From: Hanleya hanleyi
Lineage: Eukaryota > Mollusca > Polyplacophora > Lepidopleurida > Hanleyidae
Direction: 5' to 3'
DNA length: 64,000 bases
NCBI GenBank assembly: GCA_036873755.1
Contig: JAVTVY010037258.1
Span: 1-64,000, forward strand
Positions 21,437 to 32,569 of this stretch are shown here, piece by piece. The translations under genes were made by a program, and so were the position numbers. The notes under the pieces are model-generated. The model was not told where the DNA came from. It did not search any database and was given only the letters and a program-made list of their open reading frames with translations. Each line of letters starts with the position of its first letter. The stretch's first letter is position 1.

Positions 21437-22262
21437 TACCTTTTAAGAAGGGCAGTTCGCGCCATAAATCCAAACGTTTAATAAATTTAAACGTTTAACT
21501 TGCACCAACCAATCAGATGTCATGAATTGACATTTGGAAGACCTTTCCTGTCCAACAACGTTTGCTGTTGTAACGTCCAATACTTTAGACGTTTCCTGTC
21601 AAAAGGCAAACGTTTCCAGTACTAATATTCGAGACTTTTAAACGTTTCCGGTTTAAGGGAAATCGTTACCGGTTGTGATCGTCCAGGCAGATTTTTTTAT
21701 TGCTGCCGCGTATGTTCTAACCTCAACATCAACACGTGTCCACTGGCAAAACGTTTCCGCTATGCAGTCTGTTTGAACCAAACAAAATAACCCTTACAAA
21801 TATTCGCGCATGTTGTATTCCTTATGCCCACCGTGCATCATGTCCTTCGCAAATTGTCCCGGTGCCAAAGATATTCTCCAAAACCTAATTTGTAAGAACG
21901 GTTTTCATTGGTTAAAATACACTACATACCGGAAACGTTTGCCAGTGGAGATTTGCACGTGTTGGTGTAGATGTTGGAATACACGCGGCCCAAATTAAAA
22001 ATCTGATTGGACGATCACAACCGGAAACGTTATCCTTTTAAACCTTTAAAAGACCGAATTTTTCTTTTGACAGGAAACGTCTGAAGTCGCGAATTTACAA
22101 CTGGAAACGTTTGCTTTTTAACAGGAAAATGTCAGTTCATAACATCTGATTGGTTGGTTCACGTTTAAACTTTTGAAAGCTTTACAATTTTTAAACGTTT
22201 AAGAAGTTAAAACATTTAATGGATGCGTTTATGGCGCGAACGGCCCTTCAGATACCTTGTCA
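21437..22262. mobile_element. Foldback element rich in AAACGTTT
   Basis: Arms at about 21437-21760 and 21930-22262 are reverse complements. The outer ends share AAGGGCaGTTCGCGCCATAAA. Within the arms AAACGTTT or AAACGTTTCC occurs more than a dozen times in both orientations, so the arms are themselves internally repetitive. The spacer of about 170 bp shows no coding sequence. Both outer ends sit beside a TACCTT word, but at unequal offsets, so I do not claim a target duplication. Confidence 0.78.
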
Positions 22263-23224
22263 CAGGATGTAACTTGTGATTGCGTTTTAGCCACATACAT
22301 TCGTGCCTTGTGCCACCTGTGCCTAACTTGAAATTAAATATATAATTGTGCGTTTATTTCATTACAAACTTATCCCCAATAACCCAGCTACCAGATCTCA
22401 TTAAAGCCTATAGGCTCTAGTTGAATTATTGGAGGGATTACTGTAGGTCAAGCTAATATATGTCTGATTGAAATAACATGGTGTGTTTTCTAGCAAAGAA
22501 TTGGCCCTCCTTGAGGTGCGATTTGAGGGTCACAAACAAAACGTTACATGCAAGAGAAATCATTCAATAGATGTAAAGTACAAAGTTCTTTGTATGTTCA
22601 AAATAATTTTAAGGTGTTGGGTCTTCGCTCCAATAACCGTTCTTAACGGAGTCGTGAAGTAGTGCATTTGTGCAAAACCACTGATTTTAAGGTGAAAATA
22701 CCTTATATTACTAACTGTAACCATATGAAGATCGACCAGAACCAAAAACCAGTTTTATATGAAATGATCATTGGTTCACATAGTTTCCAACCAAAGTTGG
22801 TCCTGGTTCTGGTAGGAGACCATGGGCCAAGTCTCTGGAATGGACCTTTCGTTGTAATTTTGTAGGGGCAATTCAGTTTTGATACCAAAAGTACTTCAGG
22901 GATATTCTCCCGCCACATGCAAAAATTTCAACGTTTTCTCATACACACTAATGAGAAAATGCATAAAACAGAAAAGTTCATTCATACAACATTGAAATGG
23001 GGAGATAACTCTTCATATCGGAATTATTCACCTCATAGCCAAAATTGCGAAAAACATTGAAAACATAACACCATTTCGGCTTCGAACATGGCCGCCATCA
23101 GACAGGAAACGGTTACAATTTCAGACACATTTGACTTGTCTGTAAATTCAATGATAAAAAGTTATAGGCTATTATATCAAAGTATGTTCGTTATTTTAGG
23201 ATTAAACTATCTTCATGGACGTCA

Positions 23225-23905
23225 CTAGGATTTCAAAAGGGGGGGTGCGAATGTTATCAATTTCCAAGAGCGGATCTAGCGAAAGTTCATAGCAGGGGGC
23301 TATCACAGCCCAACAGGTGAGGGTCCAGGGGTCGCCTAGACCCCGGAAGCTCCGGGGTCCTAGATCGCCGGAGATGCATTCTAAGCATTTTCCGGATATA
23401 AAAGGAGAACATAATGTATGCAGATTTATGGTTCTATTTTCACGTTTTCATAAGCACACATCGATGAAAAAAACAATACACATTGTTCAAAAAAAAGCAT
23501 ATATGAAATAATGCACACATAAGCACACATTGTTGAAAAAAAATCACACCTCATGCCTGAATCCATTTGAGACATACAAAACGATGACCTTGACACCATG
23601 GAACACTAGAAACCAATACGCATACCAATATGATTGATATACACAGAGTTAAAATAAGCGAATCCTGTCAGACCAACAGGCGATGATCCAGGGGCCGCTT
23701 AGGCCCCTGAAGTTCCGGGGTCCTATGTTCTTCTACGCGTTTCCCGGGAATAAATATGAACATAATGTAGATTTAAGGTTCTATTTTCACATTTTCTTTG
23801 CATTAGCATGCATCGATATTGAAAAATATCACACCTTATGCCGGACTCCATTTGACTTTCTGGTTTTACACATACAAAACAGTCAGGCATATAACAAACC
23901 ACGTC
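23225..23905 (+). repeat. Two direct copies of a GC-rich-headed repeat
   Basis: Copy 1 (about 23310-23600) and copy 2 (about 23675-23905) share the series 'CAGGGGcCGCctAGaCCCC', 'AGcTCCGGGGTCCTA', 'GAACATAATGTA', 'GGTTCTATTTTCAC', 'ATCGAT..GAAAAA', 'CACACCT.ATGCC' and 'CCATTTGA'. They read in the same direction with a period near 365 bp. This is a tandem pair of a non-coding mobile repeat. Confidence 0.65.
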
Positions 23906-24225
23906 ACGTGGTGCGCTCGTGGTGATAATGTTGAAACCCCAACTTAAATAGTACGCTCACAAACCACATTCGTTTATATTACATGTATATCAATTTATTA
24001 TTTTCTACGTGGAATCCCAGGGTTCGCTGATCCACCCTCCTTTAGTAGATGCCTATCAAAATTCATTTTAACTTATTTTACATCTTGTACAAGTAATTCA
24101 TGCAACAATGTCCGATACTCTATCCCTGCTGGAACTTAATTAAATGCAAGATGCCAAGGAAAATATCAACAATATGTCTTGATAGACAAAATAGTACCAT
24201 TTCTTATCATTTAGAAAGTGATAAC

Positions 24226-24531
24226 TTGGGATAACACTATCTTAGAATAGCACAAATTCTAGTGCTGAAAATTTGGTCGAGTCCCGTGCGGGATTCGAAC
24301 CAGCGACCCCAGAGTCAGGCACCTAATCGCCAGCACTGTATGTCGGCGATCTAAACCACTCGGCCAATGGGCCTCCCACAAAATAAACGGTAGCAGACCG
24401 GTAGTCTGCTACCTCCTATTTTGTCGCCGACATACAGTGCTGGCGATTAGGTGCCCGACTCTGGGGTTGCTGGTTCGAATCCCGCACGGGACTTGTGAAT
24501 TTGTGCTATTCTAAGATAATGTTATCCCAAA
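24226..24531. mobile_element. TIR element built from two inverted tRNA-like modules
   Basis: The ends TTGGGATAACACTATCTTAG (24226) and the complementary CTAAGATAATGTTATCCCAA (to 24530) form TIRs that extend inwards to a tRNA-like sequence in each arm. ATAAC flanks both sides (24221-24225, 24532-24536), consistent with a 5-bp target duplication. The left arm carries the module on the minus strand with both promoter boxes. The right arm carries it on the plus strand but lacks the 5' half. It does not encode protein. How a tRNA-like sequence came to form a DNA-transposon-like TIR is unclear. Confidence 0.7.
24283..24379 (-). pseudogene. tRNA-like module (Leu/Ser type, degenerate)
   Basis: Read on the minus strand it has a box A TGGCCGAGTGG and an exact box B GGTTCGAATCC with a T-loop TTCGAAT. 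The long gap between boxes fits a type II tRNA (Leu or Ser) with an extra arm. The T-stem has one mismatch and the acceptor stem pairs at only about five of seven positions. I therefore read it as a tRNA-derived SINE-like head and not a working tRNA gene. Confidence 0.5.
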
Positions 24532-25254
24532 ATAACGAAAATACTGTTAAAATAGTACCATACAAAATGAGTTCATAAACAAGTTCACAATGCCCATACA
24601 TCACCAAGTATTCAAAACTATGGTAATCCCTCTAATAATTCAATCACCCTATCAAAATTCAATCACCCTATCAAAATTCAATCACACCCAGTTTAGGAGA
24701 CAAAATTCAATCCGTGGTTTTGATCAATTTGATCTCCCTTTAAAATCATTGAAATAATGGATTACATGCATCATTTTAAACCATTTTCTCAACTCACTAT
24801 TCTAACATGGGAGTGTGACTAACATCACTGAACCTACAAAGTAGAGTTTGATACGATTTAAGTGTGTACCTTGACCTAAGACTGACCATTAGCTTTAACC
24901 TTGACCCAATTAGGTCAGATCACATTGACCTAATTAAGCGCATTTCCATGGTCTTGGAGGCAATAGGACATGTTTTTGCCAATTTTGAGGTTTATAGGTC
25001 ACCTAAGTAGATCAAATTTTCAGTAGGTCAGCTCAGAACTTGCTGGTAACAGTCGCCTAATGCACTTCATGCCAAAAATAAAGGTTGTAATGTTAATGGT
25101 TCTCCTTATTTTGCTGCCCTCCAGCTTAGGGCAGCATGGTTTGTACCATGTTTGACTGGCACAGGAGGTAGATTAAAGTGTCAAACAAATTAGGCTCTCT
25201 GATGATTCATTGTGATCACCAGTGTCTGTAGAGCCTAATTTTCAAAATTCGAAA

Positions 25255-25390
25255 TTCAAATTTATCTGTAGTTTTGGTTAGGTTTTTGTTGGGGTTAGGG
25301 TTTTGCTAGGGTATGTTTGTTTGGGTCATCGTCACCGTGTGACCAATAAGGTTAGGTGCGACGTTAAACTTCAAACAACCAACCAACCTT
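25255..25390 (+). mobile_element. SINE-like tail (variant)
   Basis: A GTTAGG/GGTTAGGG-rich stretch leads into GGTGCGACGTTAAACTTCAA and (ACCAACCA) repeats. The GCGACGTTAAA core is shared with the SINE tails elsewhere, but the terminal repeat is AACC instead of ACTC. The 5' end is not defined. Confidence 0.5.
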
Positions 25391-26335
25391 ATTTTGCCAG
25401 AGAAAGGATTCGGATGAACTCGCTTATTACCAGACAATTTGCAAATGAGAGCCTACTTCATAGGAATAAATGTGATCACCCCTAGATTTTACTTCCTGTG
25501 ATTCTTCTTTGGGAGTTGTCTCCCCTTGGTCCATGCCTTCAGTGCAGAGATCGCAATAAAGTTGAATTGAATTGAAATTGAATTGATTGAATTATTAGAG
25601 GAATTACTGTAGAATCTGGGGAAGTTTGTCATGTAAGGATCTTCAAACTGGGAACACAGTGTGCAATACAGCTTGTCGGGTAGCTTTTCCAGGTTCAGCA
25701 AGGTTCCCTACATGTAGTCACCTATTGTGTTTTCCTTATATCGCGAATAGACCAGAATCTGTCTTCTGGTGATCATAATATGAGGGTGATTACACAAAAT
25801 CATTGTCCTCCGGGTGAGGAATATGTTCTTGACAGATTTTGTTTCCTTTCGTTTATCAGAAATCATCCGATATATCCCACAACACAGACATTTATATACA
25901 GATGAGCATTTATATCAATTGAAAATGAATAATGAATCCCTAAAAACTGTCAACAGATAAAATTTCAGCTGACAGAGAAACTCAAATGTACACTTCATAA
26001 TACAGCGCTTACCTGCACTTTGGATTTGAGGTATTTTGGTAAAGAATATTAGACAAGGCAGGGAAGACTACCAGCACAATCAAGGGGAGACTACCAGTAC
26101 AATCCAGACATTCCGCCCTTTATCGAAAGCAAAGCCATCTATTGGTAGCTTCATTACAGTTTGCTTCAGTGTAAAATAATACAAATTATGTTGTATTTAT
26201 GCTTAAATGTATACACTGATGATACATTGGTATATACAACTTCACAAAAGAAATGTAAAACATCCACATGAAACACATGCTGATACAAAATTGAACTGCT
26301 AAAAAGTATTCATGAAGACTTCTGTCACAATAAAA

Positions 26336-27355
26336 ATACGAAGCTGCGCATCTGAAAACCCCTCGGCTCTGGGCACCAGTTCAATCTGAATTGTACTGCT
26401 TTGAAGACAGCAGGAACACCAAGCACTCAAGCGACAAATAAACATATCAAAAATTTGCAGAAATGGCCCCTAAGGTTCCCCTATCAATCAGAAAAACCAG
26501 CAGTCATTATTCGTCTCTTGATGTATCGATGATGTATACACTGAACACTTGAACAGTATCAAAGGATATATAGATCATCAATGATTCTACATAAATGAAA
26601 AATGGCTGCCAAAGTTTCCATCCAATCAGAGAAAAAGGTTCTGTCATTCGTTTTTAGTCTCTTGATGATGTATACAAAGTCTTGCATGAAACACTTGAAC
26701 AGTATCAGAGGTATAAGTTTTGCATAAATTAAAGATGGCAATCAAGTTTTCCACCTAATCAGAGAAACTGGTTGTCATCAATTGTAAGTTTTTTGATGTA
26801 TTGATGATTCATAGTTTCATATGAAGCACTAAAACGATATCAGATATAGATCATTAATGATTTTGCATCAATTAAAAATGGTGGCCAAGATTTCCGCCAA
26901 ATCAGGGAAACCAGTTCTGTCATTCTTCATAACTCTGTTGATGCATCGATGATGCATACCAATTTTTACATCGAGCACTTGAACGATATCAGAGATAGAG
27001 ATCAATGATGATTTTGCATAAATTAAAGATGGCCTCCCATCCTTCCAGCCACTGATGTGGTTATTCATTGCAAGTCTCTCGATACATCCATGCTGTATAC
27101 CAAGTTTCGTATATAACACTTGAATGGTATCAGAGATATACATCATTAAAGATTTTGCGTAACTTAAAGATGGCTCTCAAGGTTTCCATCCAATCAGGGA
27201 AACTGGTTTGGTCATTCCTTTAAAGTCTCTTGATGTATCAATGATCTATACCAAGTTTCACACTGAACAGCGAATAGGTTTCCGAGACACACAAGATTAA
27301 TGGTTTCGCATAAATTAAAAATAGCCCATGGGCTTCAATACCCCTCGGCTATCAG
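26336..27355 (+). mobile_element. Repeat bounded by CCCCTCGG, with ~140-bp tandem core
   Basis: It starts TACGAAGCTGCGCATCTGAA then AACCCCTCGGC and ends near CAATACCCCTCGGC. The core is six to seven diverged units of about 132-151 bp ('GATTTTGCATAAATTAAAGA', 'tGGCcgCCAAGaTTTCC', 'CCAATCAGagAAAC', 'TCTTGATGTATCgATGAT'). Short minus-strand frames arise from the unit. A smaller copy in the opposite orientation is nested at 2499-2958, and shorter relatives lie at 28740-29100. Confidence 0.7.
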
Positions 27356-27589
27356 TTATTGTCTACACCCAGCAATCATGCAATGTATAATATCATCAGT
27401 GTATTTTTAGAACTAGATAACAAAAATGTGATCTACTAGGGTTGACTGTAGTTCAGCTTTTGCCAAGGCCGGAGGTTCTGGTAGAGCATGACCGAATTCT
27501 TAGCTCTAAATATACTCTTTTAAAAAGCTTATAATCCAATCAAGTAATTTTATCTTCAAAAAATTTCAAGTCAATTCTAATCGCATAGG

Positions 27590-28640
27590 GAACATGAATT
27601 TGGAGATCTTAAACTTAACATATAGAATTTGACCTTTTAAAAATAGGTCAAGGTCAGTGATATTCTTCATTAGTCTTCAGGTCCAGCCATAAGTGATATA
27701 AATTTGTACAATGTAAATATAATCTTTCATAGAATATTGTACTAAACAGAATCTGACTTGGATAAAATAGGTCAAGGATAAAATAGGTCAAGGTCAGCCA
27801 TCTTCAGCATACCTTTGGAGCATCACCAGATGTACACATGGTATTAATTTGAAAAGCCTAGCTATATTCTTCATGTTAGACCATAATAAACAGTATATGA
27901 CCTATAAAAAATAGGTCAAGGTCAGTCAACTGGGATAGGCTTCTAGTCAGTCACGAGTTGCATGAGTAATATGAATTTGGAGACCCCAGCTTCAATCCTT
28001 CCAAAAATATAGCAAATACTAAAAGTTGACCTTGATAAAATAGGTCAAGGTCAGTCATCTTCAGTACACCTCTGGTCCTTCACCAGGTGTATACATAGTA
28101 TCAATTTGGAAACCATGGATATATTTCTTCATGTTAGACCATAATAAACCGTATATGACATTGAAAAAATAGGTCAAGGTCAGTCAACTGGGATAGGCTT
28201 CTAGCCAATCACCAGTTACATAAGTAATATGAATTTGGAGACCCTAGCTTCAATCCTTAAAAAAATATAGCAAATACTATAATTTGACCTTGATAAAATA
28301 GGTCAAGGTCAGTCATCTTCAGTACACCTCTGGACCTTCGCCAGATGTATATATAGTATTAATTTGGAAAGCCTGGTTTTATTTCTTCATCTTATATCAC
28401 AATAAACAGTATATGACCTATAAAAAATAGGTCACGGTCAGTCAACTGGGATAGACTTCTAGTCAATCACGAGTTGCATATATAATATGAATTTGGAGAC
28501 TAGTTTCAATCCTTCAAAAAATATAGCAAATACTAGAATTTGACCTTGATAAAATAGGTCAAGGTCAGTCATTTTTAATAGGCTTCTGACCCTTCACCCA
28601 ATACATACGTGGTATCAATTCACAATGCCTGGCTATAATT
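27590..28640. repeat. 257-bp tandem array with two half-units
   Basis: TTGACCTTGATAAAATAGGT begins units at 28026, 28283 and 28540, exactly 257 bp apart. An earlier unit near 27753 is about 16 bp longer because ATAAAATAGGTCAAGG is duplicated. Each unit holds two related halves, both containing AATAGGTCAAGGTCAGTCA. It is non-coding. The array abuts related GACGGACAGACGG sequence at 28670. Confidence 0.85.
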
Positions 28641-28645
28641 CTTCT

Positions 28646-29100
28646 TCAGATATCGTGTTCACAAGAAAGATGGACAGACAGACGGACAGACGACGCTGAC
28701 GACGACAATACCCTTCGGGCAAAATTTGCCCGAGGGGTAAAAATGGTCGCCAAAGTTTCCACACAATCGGGTTCAGATTCAATAGGGTTCTGGGTCATGA
28801 GCATATGGATGTGCACTGCAAATTTTGTCTGCCTAGGGTAAGTCCTTCTAAAGATATCTTGGTAACAAGAAAGCTTTGGGGGTTTCGCATAAATTAAAGA
28901 TGGCCACCAAAGTTTCCAACCAATCGGGTCCAGATTCAATAGGGTTCTGGGTTACGAGCATATGGATGTGCACTGCAAGTTTGGTGTGCCTAGATAGTTC
29001 TAAAGATAACTTGGTAATGAGAAAGCTGTGACGGACAGAAGGACAGACAGACGGACGTACATGACAATACCCTTCGGTCAAATTTTGGCCAAGGGTTAAA
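28646..29100. repeat. Paired repeat ending in GACGGACAGACGGAC and CCCTTCGG
   Basis: Two copies (about 28660-28860 and 28870-29095) share 'AAATTAAAGATGGcCaCCAA', 'AATAGGGTTCTGGGT', 'GAGCATATGGATGTGCACTG', 'CTAAAGATA.CTTGGTAA' and 'GACGGACAGACGGAC'. Both run into CAATACCCTTCGG..AAATTT and its inverse. It is a non-coding dispersed mollusc-type repeat. Confidence 0.7.
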
Positions 29101-30674
29101 AATCCTTTTGTTTTTTGTGGTCATAGCTGTAGTATATTGTTCATAGTAAAGAGGTGTTCAATAATAATGTAAAACTTGTAAGTTTCTCAACAAGAAAGCA
29201 CCATCACGTGTCCATGATTGTGAAAACTTCAGAGCTCTTCCAAATAAAGTAGGCCTACCAAATTCATGATATGTCTAGCAAAACGTCAAAGCTTGAGTGA
29301 CAGCTGTAAAACACCATCCCATCAAGCCCTCCCCATAATAATGCAGTCTTCAAAATAATGCAATATCCTCACAATAATGGAGCATTATCCCCAAAATAAT
29401 GAAACAGTGTTAATATGACGATATACATGTATCATGAACTTTCTCACACACAACACGGTGAGAATGGAAGATACATGTAGCAATCCTGTAAAAAACTTCG
29501 CAGTTCTTTTAACTTAAATTTTGATCAACCAACCTAAGGAATTCTATCTCTTCGCCCATCAATAATGCACTATTGAATAACAAATAATCTGAGAATTGAC
29601 TCCAGATTCTGATTCGTTCATTCAGCTGACGACTGCGGGTTAACCTGGTGAGCATTTCCGTTATCCTAAAGTTCTATAATCTACACATGTGAGATTATCA
29701 AAGCGACCATTGGGAAGCCACCATGTCCATTTTCAAATTACTTTCAGCATCTACTTCTGCTACATTTCTTGAATATCAGAAAGTTGACTGTGTCAGCCAA
29801 TCAGGTGAACTGTTTCTTCATCCGCCATTTTGCAAGTCATGTGATGGCCTAGTTATGTGAAATTACCTTTCAGAACACCTATCAAATGTTATGCAAGTTA
29901 TCTTTTTTTGTATCGTGTACAAGATAAACGTTTCAGCGTTTCCAAAATCTGTACTACGCCCGGATTAAGACAGAAGAGGAAACAGCAACTTATTATATAT
30001 GATCATCCTGCAGAAATGGTGAAGGTCAATTCCCAGGCCATCTGATCAATGGAGTAGGGTGCCCAAATGAGTTAAATTTCAGAGCTGTTGGGTCTGGGCA
30101 ATGATCGGGGATCCACACCAAGATCTGACCTCATCTCAACGGGCTCTGCATTAATCATGACTGAAAATAAAATAATACGTCCAGTTAACAATAAAACAAT
30201 CTGATTTACATGTAGGGAAAATTGGGAGACATCTTGAGGACCATTCAAGTATTACGTACGCAAAAAAAATGAATTTTTGACCTCCCCCCCCCCCCCCACC
30301 ATATGCAAAATTCCACCCTGTTTCCAGTAACCTTACCCACCCATATATTTTGCAATCGAAAAAAAAAGTTTGGGTAAACATTTTTTTTTAATTTCTATGT
30401 GATTCAGTAGTACTCTGTGTAATCCTATACAAAAAGGTAAAAAATTGACAAAAAAATAAAATTAAATAAACAAAAATAAAATAAAATTCCTGCCTACCTA
30501 CCGTACTCAATTTTTCTGAAGTTGGTTACTGGAAACACAAATATAATTGTGGATGGCCCCATTGGCAAATTGACAATGATCAAGATATCAATGTACAGCG
30601 AAACCTGTGAATACAGACACCTGGATAAACCAATCAACCTCTAAATATCAACATTATCCATGTTATCCAATCTG
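29101..30674. other. Non-coding stretch
   Basis: No gene is supported. It includes a homopolymer C run near 30284-30298, A-rich runs around 30430-30485, and an AATAATGcA-rich patch at 29335-29410. Short frames (for example 29857-30045 plus) lack any family resemblance. Confidence 0.45.
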
Positions 30675-30683
30675 GTCCCAAGC

Positions 30684-31211
30684 TAGCCACAACTGTTCCT
30701 ATCAATAATACCTTCGGATGATAGTCACAAATGGTGTTCATTGATCTCCGTGTGCTATAACCCGTATCGTATAAAAGTTCATTTTGAAGCTCCTCAATTC
30801 CTAATTCCTTCTTTTCCATGCTTGTCGCTTTTATTAAAGTTTCTGGCGCTGTTGATCAGCTGTACACGAGCCATTTTTCACATCGACCCTGACTTTCTCC
30901 ATGTTATGGTAGACGTCATATTATGTGTATTTGGGCCACTACGCATGCCGCAGTTACACAATATGGCGTCTACCGTAACATGAGGAAGGTCAGGGTCGAT
31001 GTGAAAACGGCTTGTGTACAGCTGATCACCAGCGCCGGAAACTTTAATAAAAGCAACAAGCATGGAAAAGAAGGAATTAGCTTCCCGAAAATAACAGGTA
31101 AGGAGCTTCAAAATGAACTTTAATACGGTACGGGTTATAGCACACGGAGATCAATGCACGCCATTTGTGACTATCATCCGAAGGTATTATTGATAGGAAC
31201 AGTTGTGGCTA
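30684..31211. mobile_element. Palindromic MITE with 9-bp target duplication
   Basis: The ends TAGCCACAACTG (30684) and CAGTTGTGGCTA (to 31211) are exact inverted repeats. The arms match almost to the centre (about 30945), leaving only a short loop and one small asymmetric insertion near 31080-31100. GTCCCAAGC flanks both sides (30675-30683 and 31212-31220), a 9-bp duplication. Frames on both strands are mirror images caused by the palindrome. Long TIRs and a 9-bp duplication point to a Mutator-like non-autonomous element. Confidence 0.85.
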
Positions 31212-31269
31212 GTCCCAAGCAAGGTTGGTTGACACAGGTTTCACTGTAATTCAGTAACAATGATCTCTT

Positions 31270-31585
31270 CAAGGTGGTTGGGTGAGCACGGGTTCCTGTT
31301 GCTTCAATGCATTTTGCTGAGAAGCAACAGGAACTTGATAATGTGATATCACTTGTCTTTAATGCACCATGTAAGCGTCCTGTTTGTGTCTTGTCTGCTG
31401 TCCTCCGTGTTTTATAGAGTGGATGGAGGGTGTCTGGTTCCATGCTGCTTCAAAGATTTCTTCTTTGAAGTAGCAGGAACGCAACTTGGCTGGGTGGTGG
31501 TTAGTTGATTCGTCGTGATATAGCTGAAATATTGTTGAACGCGACGTTAAATTCTATTCACTCACTCACTCATTCACTCTTCAAG
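31270..31585 (+). mobile_element. SINE, full-length-looking copy
   Basis: It begins near GGTTCCTGTTGCTTCAATGC and contains two perfect or near-perfect stems: GTTCCTGTTGCTTC pairing with GAAGCAACAGGAAC, and CTGCTTCAAAG pairing with CTTTGAAGTAGCAG. It then reads GCAACTTGGCTGGGTGGTGG and ends in the tail GTCGTGATATAGCTGAAATA ... CACTCACTCACTCATTC. It is homologous throughout to the copy at 9253-9540. The shared 3' tail is also found on the LINE at 17640-18203. Confidence 0.75.
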
Positions 31586-31656
31586 GTGACACAATTGTTG
31601 TTATACATAGTCATTAACACTGCAAAAACGTTTTTTAAACAAATGAGAACATTTAC

Positions 31657-31936
31657 CTAAGTATTTATTTTTCTTTATCTCGTACTCCGTGTTCAACATC
31701 TCCAGTAGGTGCATCTGTGTCTTCTCTCGAAACAAAGCCTCGCACAGGTGGTCGTAAGCTTTTGGACCTTTCATCACCAGACAGTCCAGGAATTTGTCCG
31801 CCCTTTTTCGCGCTGTGTTTTCCGCGCTAATCTCCTCGCAGTCATCTTTGATCAGGATCCCGACAGAGCGAAGGTACGGGAAATGTCTGTCGGGCATCAG
31901 ATCCTTACACAGTAGATCTCGCTGTTCATCCAAAAT
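31657..31936 (-). CDS. CARD-domain protein, second exon
   Basis: This exon encodes most of a caspase recruitment domain, a six-helix death-fold used for homotypic interactions in apoptosis and innate immune complexes. Family features in order are 'LLCKDLMPDRHFPYL', 'GILIKDDCEEI', 'TARKRADKFLDCLVMKGPKA' (helix 4 and the KGP turn) and 'AYDHLCEALFRE'. The spacing matches CARDs of caspase-2, RAIDD/CRADD and related molluscan proteins. The acceptor is TTGAATATTCTCAG (just above 31936) and the donor G|GTAAAT follows 31657, so the frame opens in phase 0 and leaves in phase 1. The next exon, which would decide between an initiator caspase, a CARD+death-domain adaptor or another type, should lie at lower coordinates. 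I could not identify it. Confidence 0.85.
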
Positions 31937-32393
31937 CTGAGAATATTCAGATAATAATAATGATCAATTATTGCTAGACATTACTTTTCTATGTCATCTC
32001 TGAAGCTGACACATGGTGACTTCATACGTAACCCATCTGTACAAGTCCAGGTAATCCCTAAATACTCACAGAGGGTTTACCTGGACCTTTTTGGTGATTC
32101 GGATAGTTCACGAGTCGTTGCGTTTATAACACAATCTCATACATTTCATCCCCAGCAGTTGTTTTGAATCAGCGCGTCGGTGTCGGAAGCCTGCGGTTTT
32201 CGCTTCGACACCCGATGTCGATTTCAGCCTAACTTCATAGGTAGTCTGGCCGGCGATGGAATTGAAACCAGTCAAAACTCAAACCTCGCTGTGAATTGGC
32301 CTGATGAGATGCTTTAGCGCACTTACTGATTGGTTCGGGTCTGTAGAAACCCCTCGAGCTATTTATATCCAGAACTGCTATCGGTAACTAACC

Positions 32394-32437
32394 AAGCCAG
32401 TGTATCGATCGTAACCTATCGATTGATACACTGGCTT
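32394..32437. repeat. 18-bp hairpin
   Basis: AAGCCAGTGTATCGATCG (32394-32411) pairs with CGATTGATACACTGGCTT (32420-32437), with one mismatch and an 8-nt loop. It lies in the intron of the CARD gene. Confidence 0.7.
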
Positions 32438-32569
32438 GCGAGGATGTACGTAGCCATGATAACCTTGTAACCTTGATAATCATATCGGGGTCCTTTTCAG
32501 TATATTTACATAGACCTCTGAACAGAAGATCATGGATAAATTGTCTCTCCCAATTTTGGGGGGAGACAT

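Noticed and set aside
21223..21498. 91-codon plus frame with hydrophobic stretches
   Set aside because: It is built across a 26-bp hairpin and its flanking direct repeats and runs into a foldback TIR; no family resemblance.
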